Assembly (NCBI GenBank): GCA_949987705.1
Contig: CATLJY010000061.1
Coordinates: 248,001-312,000 of the forward strand
DNA from: Thereva unica
Lineage: Eukaryota; Arthropoda; Insecta; Diptera; Therevidae
Reading direction: 5' to 3'
DNA length: 64,000 nucleotides
Shown piece by piece: positions 42,654-54,495 of the stretch (position 1 is its first letter; every line of letters starts with the position of its first letter). Under the pieces are notes generated by a model, which ran no database searches, was not told where the DNA came from, and was given only the letters and a program-made list of their open reading frames with translations. Position numbers and translations under genes: made by a program.

Positions 42654-43141
42654 GGATTAAGAACAGGAACGTGAGGGACTCCGTTTACAAGATATGTAAT
42701 TAAAAAGTGTGATCTAAATCAAAATATTCTTCGTTTTTTTTTCAGAAAAATCCCAATATTTTAGCCACTCAAGTTTTTGTTCTTAAAATTTTCGAATTCA
42801 AGTATCAAATTTGCTGAATACGAATTCAGAAAATTTGCTGAATACGAACTCAAAAACATATATACTAGTTTTGAACTTATTTATACAAATTTTGAAAAAT
42901 TATGCCCGCCATTTTGGATCCGCCATTTTCAAATTCCAAATTTTGACATCAAATTCGTAATCGGCATGTCCAAAAACATCTAGATGTAAGTTTTGAGTTT
43001 ATTTCTACAATGTTTTAAAAATGATTTCCGCCATATTGGATTCGCCATTTTGAGTTTTCAGTTTTTGACATCAAATTAGTGATCAGCGAGGTCGATTACG
43101 CTATAATACCGAATTTCGTCCACATCCATCAATATTTAGAC
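42654..43141. other. Right inverted arm of the CAGTGGG-bounded block
   Basis: Non-coding. GCCATTTTGGATCCGCCATT and similar motifs recur twice (42908 and 43035) and pair with 30870-31250. No gene. Confidence 0.5.
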
Positions 43142-43171
43142 TGTCCACGTTTTCGGCAATTCGTCCCACTG

Positions 43172-43192
43172 TGAAGCGGTTAAACTCCAACA
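43172..43192 (-). repeat. BEL-2 3' LTR, proximal tip
   Basis: GGTTAAACTCCAACA corresponds to GGGTAAACTCCAACA at 55589-55603, the 5' tip of the LTR on minus (TGTTGGAGTTTA). A GGGGGCCCATGA tract stands just upstream on the minus strand and may be the polypurine tract. Confidence 0.8.
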
Positions 43193-43476
43193 TCATGGGC
43201 CCCCTTGAAATTCTAGATTTCAACAATAATGTCCGGATCTGCGCTGGACGTTGACATATTCTCCGTGCTCCGATATAGGGCAGCCATAATAATCAGGATG
43301 ATGTGAATTTCATGGTGCTTTGGAATCTCGAGGGTGTGTGGTTTGGAAAAAAAGAAAGTTCGATTAGTAGGAAGAAAAAGGAAAAAAAAACTTCAACATA
43401 TACATTCGTATCCAGGTTATATAAAAATTTCGCATTTGGCTTTCAAAAAAAAACAATTCATAATATTACAAGAAAA

Positions 43477-44610
43477 TTAATCACATGTAGGGTCGGAAGC
43501 TAGCGTTTTCATTTTATCTATCTCTTCAGCTTGCATGAGCTCATTACTGGGTAAAACACATATCTTAGTGATAGCACGTTGGATTTCTGCCGTACTGGTC
43601 TTAATTGTTACTACTCTTACGGACTTATCTTTACCGGGATGTGTTTTTATTATGCGGCCTAATTTCCATCTGAGAGGAGGAATCCGTTCATCTTTAAGTA
43701 TGACCAAATCTCCTACCTTAACATTACGTTCACTTTGGCGCCATCTTGGGCGTTGTTGGAGACGAGCTAAATACTCAGTTGTCCATCGGTTCCAAAAGTG
43801 TTGTCGAAGTCGTTGTATGTATCGCCATCTATCGAGGCCATGAATATTATGGTCGAGTAGGGCCTCTTCAGGCGGAGGCAACAGAGGCTTACCTATGAGG
43901 AAATGGGCTGGAGTTAAAATTCCAAGATCATGAATATCATCGGACAGAGGACAGAGGGGCCGAGAATTTAAACACGCCTCAATCTGGATGGTGAGAGTGA
44001 TAAGTTCTTCATACACAAAACTCGCATTTTTCGCAACACGTTTGAAATGAAATTTGAGAGACTTTACTTCAGCCTCCGAAAGACCACCAAAATGAGGGGA
44101 ATACGGCGGAATGAAACTCCACTCGACACCGTTTACGGAAAAGGTCTGGGCGGCTTCGGTCTCAGCCTGCTGTATAGCAGCATTGAGTTCCGCATCTAGT
44201 TTGTTTTTTGCTCCCACAAAATTTGTACCATTATCTGAATATACTCTTTGGCATAATCCGCGCCGAGAAATGAACCTCCTGAACGCTGTGAGAAACGAAT
44301 TGGTGCTAAGATCACCGACGACTTCGAGATGCACGGCTTTGGAACATAAACAGACAAAGATGACAATATACCCTTAATATGATCGACTACCTCGGATTCG
44401 ACTCGCTCGGATGTCAAGAGGGCCAGTATAATCAAGTCCTACAAAGGTGAACGGGTTACTAATCGTAACTCTTTCCGGAGGTAAATCGGCCATGATTTGT
44501 GTCTGATTAGTTTTTCGCAACCGGAAGCACACGACACAATTATGGAAACACCTCTTTATTAAATTTTTAGCACGTAAAATCCAATAATTTTGTCGCAAAA
44601 ATGCCTGCAC
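43477..44610 (-). pseudogene. BEL-2 integrase
   Basis: The minus strand gives CVVCFRLRKTNQTQIMADLP, a VGLDYTGP catalytic Asp block with frameshifts around 44380-44340, HLEVVGDLSTNSF, YSDNGTNFVGAKNKLD (second Asp), FIPPYSPHFGGLSEAEVKS (catalytic Glu region) and a C-terminal part with DLVILKDERIPPLRWKLG. The layout equals that of BEL-1 integrase. A frameshift near 44340-44370 and decay of the N-terminal zinc module make it inactive. Confidence 0.9.
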
Positions 44611-45178
44611 TAATTGAGGTGTCCCCCGTGTAGTGTTTCTTCGTGTGCATGCTCAATGACGAGCTGAGTAAAATGACCGCTGCTGGGCAACAAAATAGGG
44701 CGGCGCTCATTAAAGGGTTAGGTGGAGCTGCTGAGCCGTCTTCCTACTCGAAATAGATGATCCGAATCTAGCCAAGGATTCAAGCTTAGCAATTTGCTGC
44801 GTACCGAGATAGGCCGTTTTTCTGATAATGACTTGAATTCATCATTGAAATAAAGTGACTGAATGGTCTAACACCAAAATTTGCGACTCTGATCAATTTC
44901 CGTGTAAGACAGCGATCTCAAAGTTTGGGAGGTTGTGGTCGATTTCTCTTTAACCTTGCGGAGAAAAAGCGGAAGCAATACGCAGTCACTCGGAGGAGCC
45001 GCTTGAGCTTTGAAAAACGGGCCAAGACTGAGTATAAATATGACGTATCAGGGTGACAGGCAGGCAATTCCTGTGCCTCAAGTTCCTCTCGTACGTGACG
45101 AGGTGACGTAAGCCATTGATCTTCATTTTGCTTTAACCAAGAGGGGCCTTGTAGCCATAGCGTTTGGTGGATGAGTTC
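44611..45178 (-). pseudogene. BEL-2 linker between RNase H and integrase, decayed
   Basis: Expected by position to hold the end of RNase H and the start of integrase. Only broken frames are seen. Confidence 0.5.
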
Positions 45179-46540
45179 TTATCCGGAGATACCGCGACTA
45201 CTACAGTCCGCAGGATTTTGAGAAGAAGGGACATGTCGCCATTTGGGGGCGCCAATATTAGTAGTTATGGTGCAGAGGCGGTTACAAATGAATGTCTTGA
45301 TTGGGGGTTTTCGCAGCCACGACAAAACGATAGTGGAATCGGACCAGGTGCGTAACTGGGACTCATCAAAGGGGATGCTTTTTCGCATAGCTTTAAGTAG
45401 TTCCGACAAGAGGACGGCGCCACACAGTTCAAGACGGGGAAGGGTTATAGTTTTCACGGGACTAACTTTGGTTTTGCTACTGAGCAGAAAGATATTTATC
45501 CCGGATTTATGCTCCACACGAATGTAGACGACCGCAGTGTACGCCCGCTCGGATGCGTCACAGAAGCCATGTATCTGGAACGTGAGTACTAACCCATCGA
45601 GGAATAACTATCTGTTCAATTGCAGGTAGAGTGTTGAGGTAAGCGGTCCAGAAAGTTTCGAGCTCGTGGGGTAGAGGTTCATCCCATAAGAGGCCATGTT
45701 GCCACAAGACTTGGATAAATATCTTGGCGCGGATTATAACTGGAGCTAGCCAGCCCAGAGGGTCATAGAGGCTAGCTATGTATGCCAAGACCTTTCGCTT
45801 GGTAAAGGGGGGTTGGGGTTTATCCATACGAATCTTAAAACTGAAATGGAGTGGAATTCCAGAAAAGGCCAAGAGTTTTGATCACGTCCGTTGTCATCCT
45901 AACCACATGAGAATTTGGGGTTCGATCAACCAACCACATTTTTTTAGAGCAGATCGGGGCAATTAGCGGACCATTTGTAAAGGTGACAATGACCAGCTTT
46001 TAGGATTGATATGGTTTCTTCCTGTAGAGACAAGGCGTCATTCAAAGTATCCGCGCCTGAGTAAATATCATCAACGTAGGTTTCGAATCTTAAAATTTCC
46101 GCGGAATTTGGGTATTTGTCTCCCTCATCTTGAGCCAACTGATGAAGGGTGCGAATCGCCAAGTAGGGTGCACTCGCTGTACCGAAAGTTACTGTGTGGA
46201 GTCGTATATCTTCAATGGGTGAATTACAGTCGTTTCGCCAAACGATACGCTGAAATTCATGATCTGGGCATTCAACAAGGATCTGTCGGTACATCGTTTC
46301 TATGTCCGCACAGAATACGAAACGCTTCAACCTCCACTTTAGGAGAAGCTGCGAAATGTCTTGCTGCAGGCGAGGTACAGTCAGCAATCTGTCATTCAAC
46401 GAGTGGCCATTAGAAGTCTCAAGTCTTGCATGAGGCATCAAAGACGACTCTACACTTTGTAGTGCTACTGTCCGTTTTGATTACCGCATGGTGGGGCAGA
46501 TAACAATAAGAGGAAGTAGAAGCCTCCTTTGATGGGGGTG
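45179..46540 (-). pseudogene. BEL-2 reverse transcriptase and RNase H
   Basis: The RT part gives YCYLPHHAVIKTDSSTTKCR, VVFDASCKT (frameshift), FCADIETMYRQILVECPDHE, LHTVTFGTASAPYLAI and FETYVDDIYSG with intact YVDD. After a break at 45900 come KRKVLAYIASLYDPLGWLAP, then the RNase H blocks ITLPRLELCGAVLLSELL, TWSDSTIVLSWL and NPADCSSRG. At least three frameshifts occur (near 46435, 45900 and 45550). A BEL/Pao identity is clear from similarity to BEL-1. Confidence 0.9.
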
Positions 46541-46547
46541 GGACCCT

Positions 46548-47880
46548 CTAAGCATGGTTAAGGGTAAGGTATTCTTCTATGCATTCCTTATATGTCTTAT
46601 ACAATTCGGGGTTTTGGCTGAATTTCTTTTCTAAGTGATGAACACGTTGGATGGCGATTTGGCGGGACTCTCCGAAACGAGTTTCGTGTTTGGATAACGG
46701 AATCGGAATGAAAGGCAACTTTACCACATATCGCCCTTCCGGGGTGCGTGAATGAGTTTGTTTATATATTTCTTCGCATAGACTATCCTCTGGACTAAAC
46801 GGGTTCGGTTGCGGGCTTTCCTCTATCTCCCAAAACCTATTCAATTGATTTTGTAAGTCAACATGACTATATGCACTGATAATACAGGGGGCTTCTTGTA
46901 GGGTTTCATCTTTCACTTGAGGAACTTCACCAAAAATTATCCAACCCAATCGCGTACGTAGGGCAACGGGGGCTCCCTGACCACCTGTCTTTAATTCAGG
47001 TAAGATGATCTGGGCATAAACACCTGCACCTAAGACTATGTCGATAGAGCTGGGTGCAACAAATCGGGGGTCGGCCAGAGCGAGACCTTCTATATGGGGC
47101 CAATCATAACATTCGATTTGATTAGAGGGTAGCATACTAGTTAAGCTATTAAGGATTATTGCATCCAAGTTAATTACGAAGCTCGTATCTTGCAGAGATT
47201 TCAACTGAAGTTGTGTAATATACTTTGCTGAAGAGCTCTCCATATTATTCAATCCGCGGATATGGACAGGCCATGGATGCTTTTTCGCACGCCATCTTTG
47301 GACGACATGGGGAGTAACATAGCAACCTTGGCTGCCTGGATCTATTAACGCGCGAAATGTTAAATATTCCCCGGTGTCGTCGCGTAACGACACTAAGGCC
47401 GTAGCTAGCAAGTCGGATCCTAGTTGAGCCACAAAATTAGCATGTATCGTCGGGGGGCGTGGAGGAGAAGGCGTTCGCGCTGGTGGCACTAATTGTTTCG
47501 GGTTGCTCGGGGGACTCTGAGTCTTCTCTAAATGTAGCAGGGTGTGGTGTCGCGATCCACATTTAAAACAAACACCTTTGTTAGAGCATTGCTTGAACCC
47601 GTGACTTGTAGCCAAACAGTGGAAACAGGGCTTCTTTCCTTTGACTATAGACACTCGGGCCGAAGGATGCATTGCTTTAAACCTGGGGCACGTCTTTAGG
47701 GTATGATCTAAACTGCAACACGGGCAGTTGTAACCGTAGGCCGTGTAAAAGGCCTGAAGAAATGGTGCACTGTTCGAAGATCCTTTTTCTTTCCTAAGTT
47801 CCCCGTTGCCAAGAAGATTTCGCCTTGGAGTTATAATTTCTCGAGAAGACTCTAATGCATAATCTCCAATGGGAAAACCA
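46548..47880 (-). pseudogene. BEL-2 zinc knuckles and aspartic protease
   Basis: Open on the minus strand from about 47880 to 46548. Zinc-knuckle blocks: CPCCSLDHTLKTC, CFHCLATSHGFKQC and CFKCGSRHHTLLH. The protease region reads FRALIDPGSQGCYV, where the active-site D-S-G has become D-P-G. Then come DIVLGAGVYAQIILPE and RFWEIEESPQPNPFSPED, leading to the RT. A BEL-1-like order. The upstream gag part is separated by the 47906-49265 interruption. Confidence 0.88.
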
Positions 47881-47905
47881 ACTACGAACCAACCACGTAC
47901 CAGTA

Positions 47906-48493
47906 GGCTGAATTAGCTGACAAAATGTGTTCATAGACATTTCTATCAATGTAGATGTGAAATGTCAGTTTTATTATTATTTTTATTTGATATTTGGCTA
48001 GTTTTTTAGTTTTTGGTTTAAAACATCCCAAAGATGCTCTATGCAAGGGCTCCAAGGCTGCGCCATCTACAGGTTTACAGGAAGAGAAGGACTAAATGAG
48101 TTTGCAGGATGTTATAGCGCGAATTGTATCGTGTGTTTTGATTAAATGCTATTGAATATCCATTGTGTTTGCATTATATTAATTTTTGAGGACCTTAAGA
48201 CCATTTACTATTTATATTACAGCCTTAGATGTAGCAATTGTATCAGAAATACTGAGGAATGTTCTTGATTCCTCAATAAACTATGGGGTTTATCCAGAGC
48301 CTTGAATTGAGAGCGTAATGCTTGGATAGATATAAAATTACGTCTCTTCCGCAGTGTTTGTGTAAGTTTTATGGTCCATAATACCTTGAATTATGAGGAA
48401 ATTACCAACCCCGTCCGTGTTCATACGTTTCAATTAAATGCCATTTTGGCGTTTTCTGTTGTGATATTTTTTGGCGGGATATTGCAATTACAC
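47906..48493. other. Non-BEL sequence interrupting gag of BEL-2
   Basis: About 590 bp plus 49076-49265 on the other side of the MITE show no BEL similarity. The block is bounded by about 40-bp inverted copies of a gag segment (47861-47905 and 49272-49312). Class unknown. Confidence 0.4.
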
Positions 48494-48496
48494 TCA

Positions 48497-49072
48497 GGGC
48501 CGGTTTCATCGACCCGGATAATAATACATAAGACCGAATATATTCATTTCACCAACCTGAATATATCTCAGTCGGATATAAATACGACTCGGTTGCGTTG
48601 GTCGTAAAAATATCCGCTGGACGTAGCTCATTTAGTATGCTATGTTCGAAATTTCGAAAATTATGTTTGACGTTAAAAACAAACAGTTTCAATTTATTTT
48701 TGAAAATAATTAAATGACATTAGAACCATTGAATAAATCAGTTTTGAGTTGAGTTGAGTTTTTGAAATTATGGTTGACGTTAAAAACACTCACGGTGATA
48801 TGTTTGGATTTAATTTTTTTTACAATACTTCATATTTGACGCAACGAGCTTTTCCAATTTTACAGAAAATAAAATCAAATGCCAACTTCCATACCTGATA
48901 TCGAAAAACAATTAACAACTGACACTATGTTCGAATTCTATGTCCGAAAATAACATAGACTTTCGAATATGGAGGCATCATTTATCCCGGTCGATGAAAC
49001 ACACCAAATATCCGACAGAAAATCCAAGATATTTATTATCCGTGGATATATCCGTGCCCATGAAACCGGGCC
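48497..49072. mobile_element. 576-bp MITE family B, copy 2 (TSD TCA)
   Basis: Termini GGGCCGGTTTCATCGACC and, inverted, GGCCCGGTTTCATGGGC, a better pair than copy 1. TCA duplicated at 48494-48496 and 49073-49075. It differs from copy 1 mainly by a four-base CATA insertion near 48528 and a few substitutions. Confidence 0.9.
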
Positions 49073-49237
49073 TCAACGTCATTTATGACTTGATTTTTGA
49101 CATTTTTTGGTACAAAATTGTTTAGAGCCGCTGCAAGAAACCCGCTGAATTTCATCTGGCAACTCAAATGGTTTAACTAACACATACGAAAAGTTAACCC
49201 ATGTCGACCAAAACACGAGCGAGACGGATAATTCAAT

Positions 49238-50269
49238 TTACAATGGGAAGGAATAGGAAGCAGCATTTTGGTTGGTTGGTTCGTGGTTAGTTTTGCCATT
49301 GGAGATTAGGCATAAAGCTCTTACTCGGCTATTAATGAAATCAGTAAGTGTGTCTAAAGAGGGAAAGACAGTGACAGGACCTAGAGACTGTTCCCATAAT
49401 TTACGCGTCTCTACCGGCAAACGCTGGACGACCAGGGTCACAATGATTGGTGTCCATTCATTAACTTCCACCTTAAGACCTCTCAACGACGCTAGACATT
49501 CACTTATATTCTCTATCAGCCGACGAATTTGAGACGCCGATTCGGAGTTTACTGGGGTTTGGCTAAGCAAAATTTGTACCTGGCGGGTGATAAGTAAACG
49601 AGAGTTTTCAAATCTATCACAAAGCATCTTCCATGCCTCTCGATAATTTTCATCAGTAAAACTCAGATGTTTGAGCAAACTAGCGGCCTCACCTTCCAAA
49701 CTGCTCTTCAAATAGTGCAACTTCTGCACCGCTGGCAAAGAGCGATGATTGTGAATAAGAAATTCAAACATATCATGAAAGGAAACCCAATCTTTGTAAT
49801 CCCCGCTAAACTTGGGAATAGATATACGCGGGAGTTTTACATCTAATGTCGGGGTTTCGAAGTGCTCTGCATTTGAGCTACCATCTTTAGAATCAGCCGT
49901 AGAACCTGACGACTGTCGGTTGTTCTGATTTCCTTTATCAATGCTGTTTAACTTGTCTAATAAGGCACCGCGTCGCTCAAAGTGTGACTCCTCGTGCTTG
50001 CTATAATGATCTTCAATCAAATATGCCTGCTCTCGCTTATCCTTTTCATTGGCCATGGCGACAATGTTCGTATTATTAGTCTGATATTGAACCCACCACG
50101 CGTCTAAAGCGGAAGCGGATAAACGACCACGCATATACCCAACAGTACATCTAAGCTTTGGAGTTTTGTCATAATTTGTCCAAAACTTTTTGATTTGTTC
50201 TTGCAAGGCGATCTGCTTGCTGATTAGGTTTAAAATCAATGGTGGATCTGGAATGGACTCTTCCGACAT
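49238..50269 (-). pseudogene. BEL-2 gag N-terminal part
   Basis: Open from an ATG at 50269 to a stop at 49238-49240. It has LPRISIPKFSGDYKDWVSFH, HYLKSSLEGEAASLLKHL and MLCDRFENSRLLITRQV, the gag blocks (DUF1759-like) also seen in BEL-1 (FDGDYLKWRQFHDLF). It ends where foreign sequence interrupts the gene. The region itself shows no internal stop, so it is the best-kept part of BEL-2. Confidence 0.88.
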
Positions 50270-50302
50270 CTTACGATCAACAAAGGATAATACCCTCTCC
50301 AA

Positions 50303-51415
50303 CGGAAACTTAGTCGAGATTTGGCTTGAATGGGACTCTTCGTAACTAATATTGTAACTATTAAACTAAAATGGGGTTTTGAGGACTATTTATGAAAATC
50401 AGAAAATAATTGCACTGGATCTTTTAACCTTCATACCACAGTATCAAGGGCGATTATAAATCGATCTCCGCTTATCAAAACTATTACCAGGGGGCATCAA
50501 CAAAACTTCAAAAGAAAACCGTTATCAACTATTCAAAAAACTAAACTCGCATACCATCGACGCACGAAATTTCGAAATATATTAATTCAATTTTCTCTTA
50601 CCACCTCAAATTCCCCTTTAATATATGGAAACTGTAATTGAGCTGTAATAAAATTTAAATAGTTCCGTTTATCCACCAACAAGCAACAACTTAGAAATCT
50701 TCACCATTAAAACAAATGCACCGGTAATTTATGAGAAATAAAATCAAAATCAGCTTGTTCAGAAAAAAAAAACCAAAAATCTTTATTATCAACAAAAGAA
50801 AAATGCTCGAAATACACGAGAACCGTAATACCAACTTCAATAAATCACCCCCAAGAAAAAAAAACAAAACTTTAAAATTTTTGGAACGTTACTTACTCAA
50901 AGAAAGCAGCAAAAAAACTCAAAACTATGTTTTACTACATATGTACATCAAATGATTTTTAAGGACCGTAAGATGAACTTGAATTATTCACGTTGTCACC
51001 AACAAAGTACAAAGAATTTGAATTTTGGCATTCAAAAATACAACCAAAATTATAACCACCATGCAAAGAAAAAAACGGTATCATCCCAGCAAACATCATC
51101 TCGAAGTTTAGAGTGCTTCGAAAAATTCTCGAACAGGAAGAGAGCGAGAAAGAAATACTTTGGAAATAAAATTATGGTAATATTTCGTTTTTACGAAAAA
51201 AAAAAAAAATCGAAATTTTAAAAGAAGAGAACCGCGTACAATACTAAAAGTAAAATTCGCCTTTAAAAGGTTTCGAGAATTTTTCGTTTTGGCGAAAGAA
51301 ACTCGAATCGCTTTTGCGATTCGACCTAGCGGTCCTTTTCGTTCTTTTTTACTTCGATTTCAATTCGAAAACGGCTTCGAGATCGCAATTGTAGTTCATT
51401 TTAACGATTAGCTTT
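50303..51415 (-). other. BEL-2 leader, distal part
   Basis: Between gag and the Harbinger insertion. A-rich, no supported coding frame. Continues at 54334-54495. Confidence 0.5.
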
Positions 51416-51649
51416 GGGCCGGTTCACGTAGCTCGAACGACGACAATCGTTCGAAACGAATTTGAATACGAAAAAATTTGTCTCGAAAAAAGTTAGCGTT
51501 CACGTAGCTCGAAAGAAATTTTTTCGAGGAAACCACATTACTGAAACACGATTTTTTTACAAAATCCGCTGTAATTTATTGAATGAACTGTCAATGGTTG
51601 AAAATAGTTTTCTATTTCTTTGTCTGTTTATATTGTTAAAAAGTTAAAA

Positions 51650-52985
51650 TGTGGAGATACATTTATTTATTGGAGGAGAATGGGGAAGTTGAAGATTCTC
51701 ATATAAGGATAATGCGGTGTACTTTACGGGATTCTTCAAATCCATTAACATTACTAAATACTATGTACGTATATTTTCATAATACTAAAGTACGACTTAT
51801 TTAAAAAGATTTGAATTTTAGTTTTCTAGCCCAATTTCGGCTATCTAAAGAGGCATGTATGTCCTGCGAGCAATTAATTTGCGCAGTGGACAGCGACGGA
51901 CGTATATTTCTCCAGTACAAAGACTTGCTGTAGCTTTAATCGTTTTGGGTACAGGAGGGTACCAAAACACGGTTGGAAGCAATTTTATATGTCCAATGAC
52001 GAAAGGTGCGGTTTCAAAATCGGTGCATGAAGTGCTTCTTAGCATAGAACGGGTATTATGCCCTTTGTGGATTAAATTTCCCAAAGAAGACGAAGTGCAA
52101 CAAATAAAACAGTGGTTCTTTGAGAAATATCAACTTCCTGGAGGTATATTTCTATCAATTTTATTATTCATAAAATATACTGAACATATCATTTAGTTGT
52201 AGGTTGCATAGATGGAACTCATTTGTACTTGTTGAGGCCATAACAGAACGAGCATATGTATTTCAACAGAAAGCAAAAACACAGTTTACATGCTATGATT
52301 GTAATATATTGTGTCAACGTTTAGTTACATTTAAAACTAACATAAACTTTTCGTTGCAGATCTGTGATCATAAAATGAGAATACGGGCAATTGATGCAAG
52401 CTATGGTGGTGCAGCCCATGATTCGTTCGTTTGGGGGCAATCAGAAGTCAAGTCATATTTTGAAAATCAAGAACATAGAAATATGTGGCTTTTAGGTTTA
52501 TAAACAAATTTGATAAATTTATTAAAAACATTAATTACTGTTCCATACACACAGGTGATAGTGGCTACCCCTTAGAACCATGGCTGATGACACCTTATAG
52601 ATCTCCAACGGATCCAACAGAAAAGCGCTTCAATGATATCCATTCCAAAGCGCGGAGCATAGTCGAAAGATATTTTGGACTATTGAAAGGTTCATTATAT
52701 CAAATTATTAAAAATGAGAAAATTTCTAATTAGATTGCGTCTCCAGGTGTATGGCGTGTACTATTGGAAGAACGAAAGCCTCGATACTCGCCGCAACACG
52801 TGATACGTATGGCCAATGTCTGCGCGACGCTCCATAACATAGCCATAAAATTTAAAGTGAAATATCCTACCCATTTTGAAGTTATTGAAGATTATGAGCA
52901 GGACATGATAGGAACATTACCTGCAAGAGGCTCACTTAAACAAAGAGCAGAAACTATTAGAAATAATATAAAAAATTCTTTGTAA
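51650..52985 (+). pseudogene. Harbinger DDE transposase (multi-exon, broken)
   Basis: Pieces in order: a short 5' exon from ATG 51650; FRLSKEA, a frameshift at about 51855, then ISPVQRLAVALIVLGTGG, YQNTVGSNFICPMTKGAVSK and KYQLPG; a GT-AG intron from 52143 to about 52201; CIDGTHLYLLRP (first Asp), then an in-frame TAA near 52240, QNEHMYFNRKQKHSLHAMIV; an intron; ASYGGAAHDSFVWGQ (second Asp); GYPLEPWLMTPY; ARSIVERYFGLLKG (Glu); an intron; WRVLLEERKPRYSP to the end at 52985. The D, D and E residues survive, but the frameshift and stop inactivate it. It would cut and move elements with matching TIRs. Confidence 0.88.
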
Positions 52986-53208
52986 ATATACCATTTATTT
53001 CAAATATACATATTATAAATAAAAAGATAGTTCAATAATTCAAATGTAAATAAAATAACATTTCCGGCAATAACAAAAAAAAAAAAAAAAATAATAAACT
53101 AAAAAAACTTCACAATTAGGTAAGAAATACACTATTTCACTTTATATGCTGTAGCTCAGTCGCTACATTCACAGTTTCTAGTTTTCAATAGTTCTAATTT
53201 AACTAATC

Positions 53209-53998
53209 TTAATTCAAGTTTTCTTTTTCTATATAGTAAAGTTTCTTTTGTATGTTCCTGTAATATTCCAACCTTTTTTTGGCAATTTCATTTCGTTCTT
53301 TCAGAATGTTTAACAATTTCGTATGGAATTCTGTCCGCTCACTGGTGTCTTCTTTTATTAACTCTTCAGCCTAATTTTTGCTGGCTCGTTGCTTAATAGA
53401 AATATCTTGCGTTTGAAGCTCATAATCCTCATTATTATTGCATGAGGAAGAAACACTTTTACTTGGAGAAGGACTTCTTAGTATTTCTCCCAGCATAAAA
53501 TCCATTTCTTCTTCAGTGTTTGATGTGCTGCTTAAGCCAAAAGTTTTAGCATTGGCTACAATAGCCGTTTCTTCTAAAGGAGAGATATATGCTCTTTCTG
53601 GGGGCCCACCACCAGTTTTCTTTAGAGACTTCTTATTATAAGCCAGTTTTTTCTTGGCGTTATATTTAAAGTCTGCCCAAACCTATTGAAATATTATAAT
53701 TTTTAATTTCTAAAAATATTAACGGATCACTTCAAGATTAACTCACTTTCTTCCAAGATGCTGCGGTCTTTGTTGGTGGGCCATTGCTATTTAATTCTTT
53801 TATTAATTTATCCCACAATTCTGTTTTTTTATATTTGCCATTCGCATCTTTAATTAATGCATTTTTAGCTAATATTGGATGCTTCTCCATGTAATTTACT
53901 AATATTTTTATTTGTGTGGGATTGGAATTTTGAGACCTACAAAACAAATGATTTAAATTATCGTTATTAATATGAACTGACGTATAAGTTACTTACAT
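53209..53998 (-). pseudogene. Harbinger accessory Myb/SANT-like DNA-binding protein
   Basis: Three exons on minus: 53997-53998 (AT of the start codon), 53747-53936 and 53209-53682. The GT-AG introns keep phase, so the start ATG is split AT/G. The protein (221 codons) starts MSQNSNPTQIKILVNYMEKH, has a tri-helix region with ELWDKLIKELNS and SWKKVWADFKYNAKKKLA, then a TGGGPPERAYISPLEE segment typical of these proteins, and a coiled C-terminus (RNEIAKKRLEYYRNIQKK). One in-frame TAG (after RASKN) truncates it. Family role: helps the transposase reach the nucleus and bind DNA. Confidence 0.85.
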
Positions 53999-54495
53999 TT
54001 TGAAGAAAAGTAGAAGTTTCAAGTTAAATTTAGAAAACGCCGCACGACTTAATTTCTATGAATTTCAAAACAAATAAGAAACACATAATTCAGCAAAGTA
54101 GTGTTGCCATTAGCATCAATTTAATTAATTTTTTAAAAATACTTATGTAATAACTTATAAAAGTCTACTTTTAATTCTTTAAATACTTTTAAATCTTAAT
54201 AATACAAGTCCTCGATAACATTAGAGCTTTCGAGTGCTTATTCATGCCAACGAACGAAAATTTACAATTTTTTCGAGCTACGTGAACGCGAAACGAAAAA
54301 AAATTTTCGTTGTCGAGTTACGTGAACCGGCCCCTCAGAATTTTCATCTCCTACACGTGATGAATTTTTATTGTTCACTTCACTGCACGGGTTTTAGATT
54401 GAAAAAATACTAAGAGCCAATTAAATAATGCGAAATTTTTTACTCACCATGATGTATGTTATGTATGTTATTCAAGTTATAGGTGTGCCGAAAAT

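Larger units (their letters stand above)
28332..43171. mobile_element. 14.8 kb block bounded by CAGTGGGACGAATTGC inverted repeats (Tc1/mariner-like or foldback), full of insertions
   Basis: The left end CAGTGGGACGAATTGCGTAA and the right end, inverted, CAGTGGGACGAATTGCCGAA match over 30 bases with two differences. TA precedes the left end and TG follows the right, so a mutated TA target site is possible. Subterminal inverted arms also pair: TCGCTGATCACTA and AAAATGGCG.ATCCAATATGGCGGA near 30870-30930 recur inverted near 43030-43100. No transposase was found. The block carries several smaller elements, the satellite repeat and the 7.5 kb LTR element. Confidence 0.65.
51416..54333. mobile_element. 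PIF/Harbinger transposon with two genes, decayed
   Basis: Terminal inverted repeats: GGGCCGGTTCACGTAGCTCG and, inverted, GGGCCGGTTCACGTAACTCG. A + strand DDE transposase (51650-52985) and a minus-strand Myb/SANT-like gene (53209-53998) are arranged tail to tail, the usual two-gene layout of the superfamily. No clean 3-bp TSD is visible (TTT against CTC), so one flank may have changed. It is inserted in the BEL-2 leader. The GGGCCGG termini resemble those of MITE family B. Confidence 0.88.

Noticed and set aside
50731..51221. Lysine-rich + ORFs
   Set aside because: Low-complexity A-rich translation in the BEL-2 leader.
51413..54336. 3-bp target duplication for the Harbinger element
   Set aside because: TTT on the left and CTC on the right do not match; no shifted reading gives a convincing duplication.
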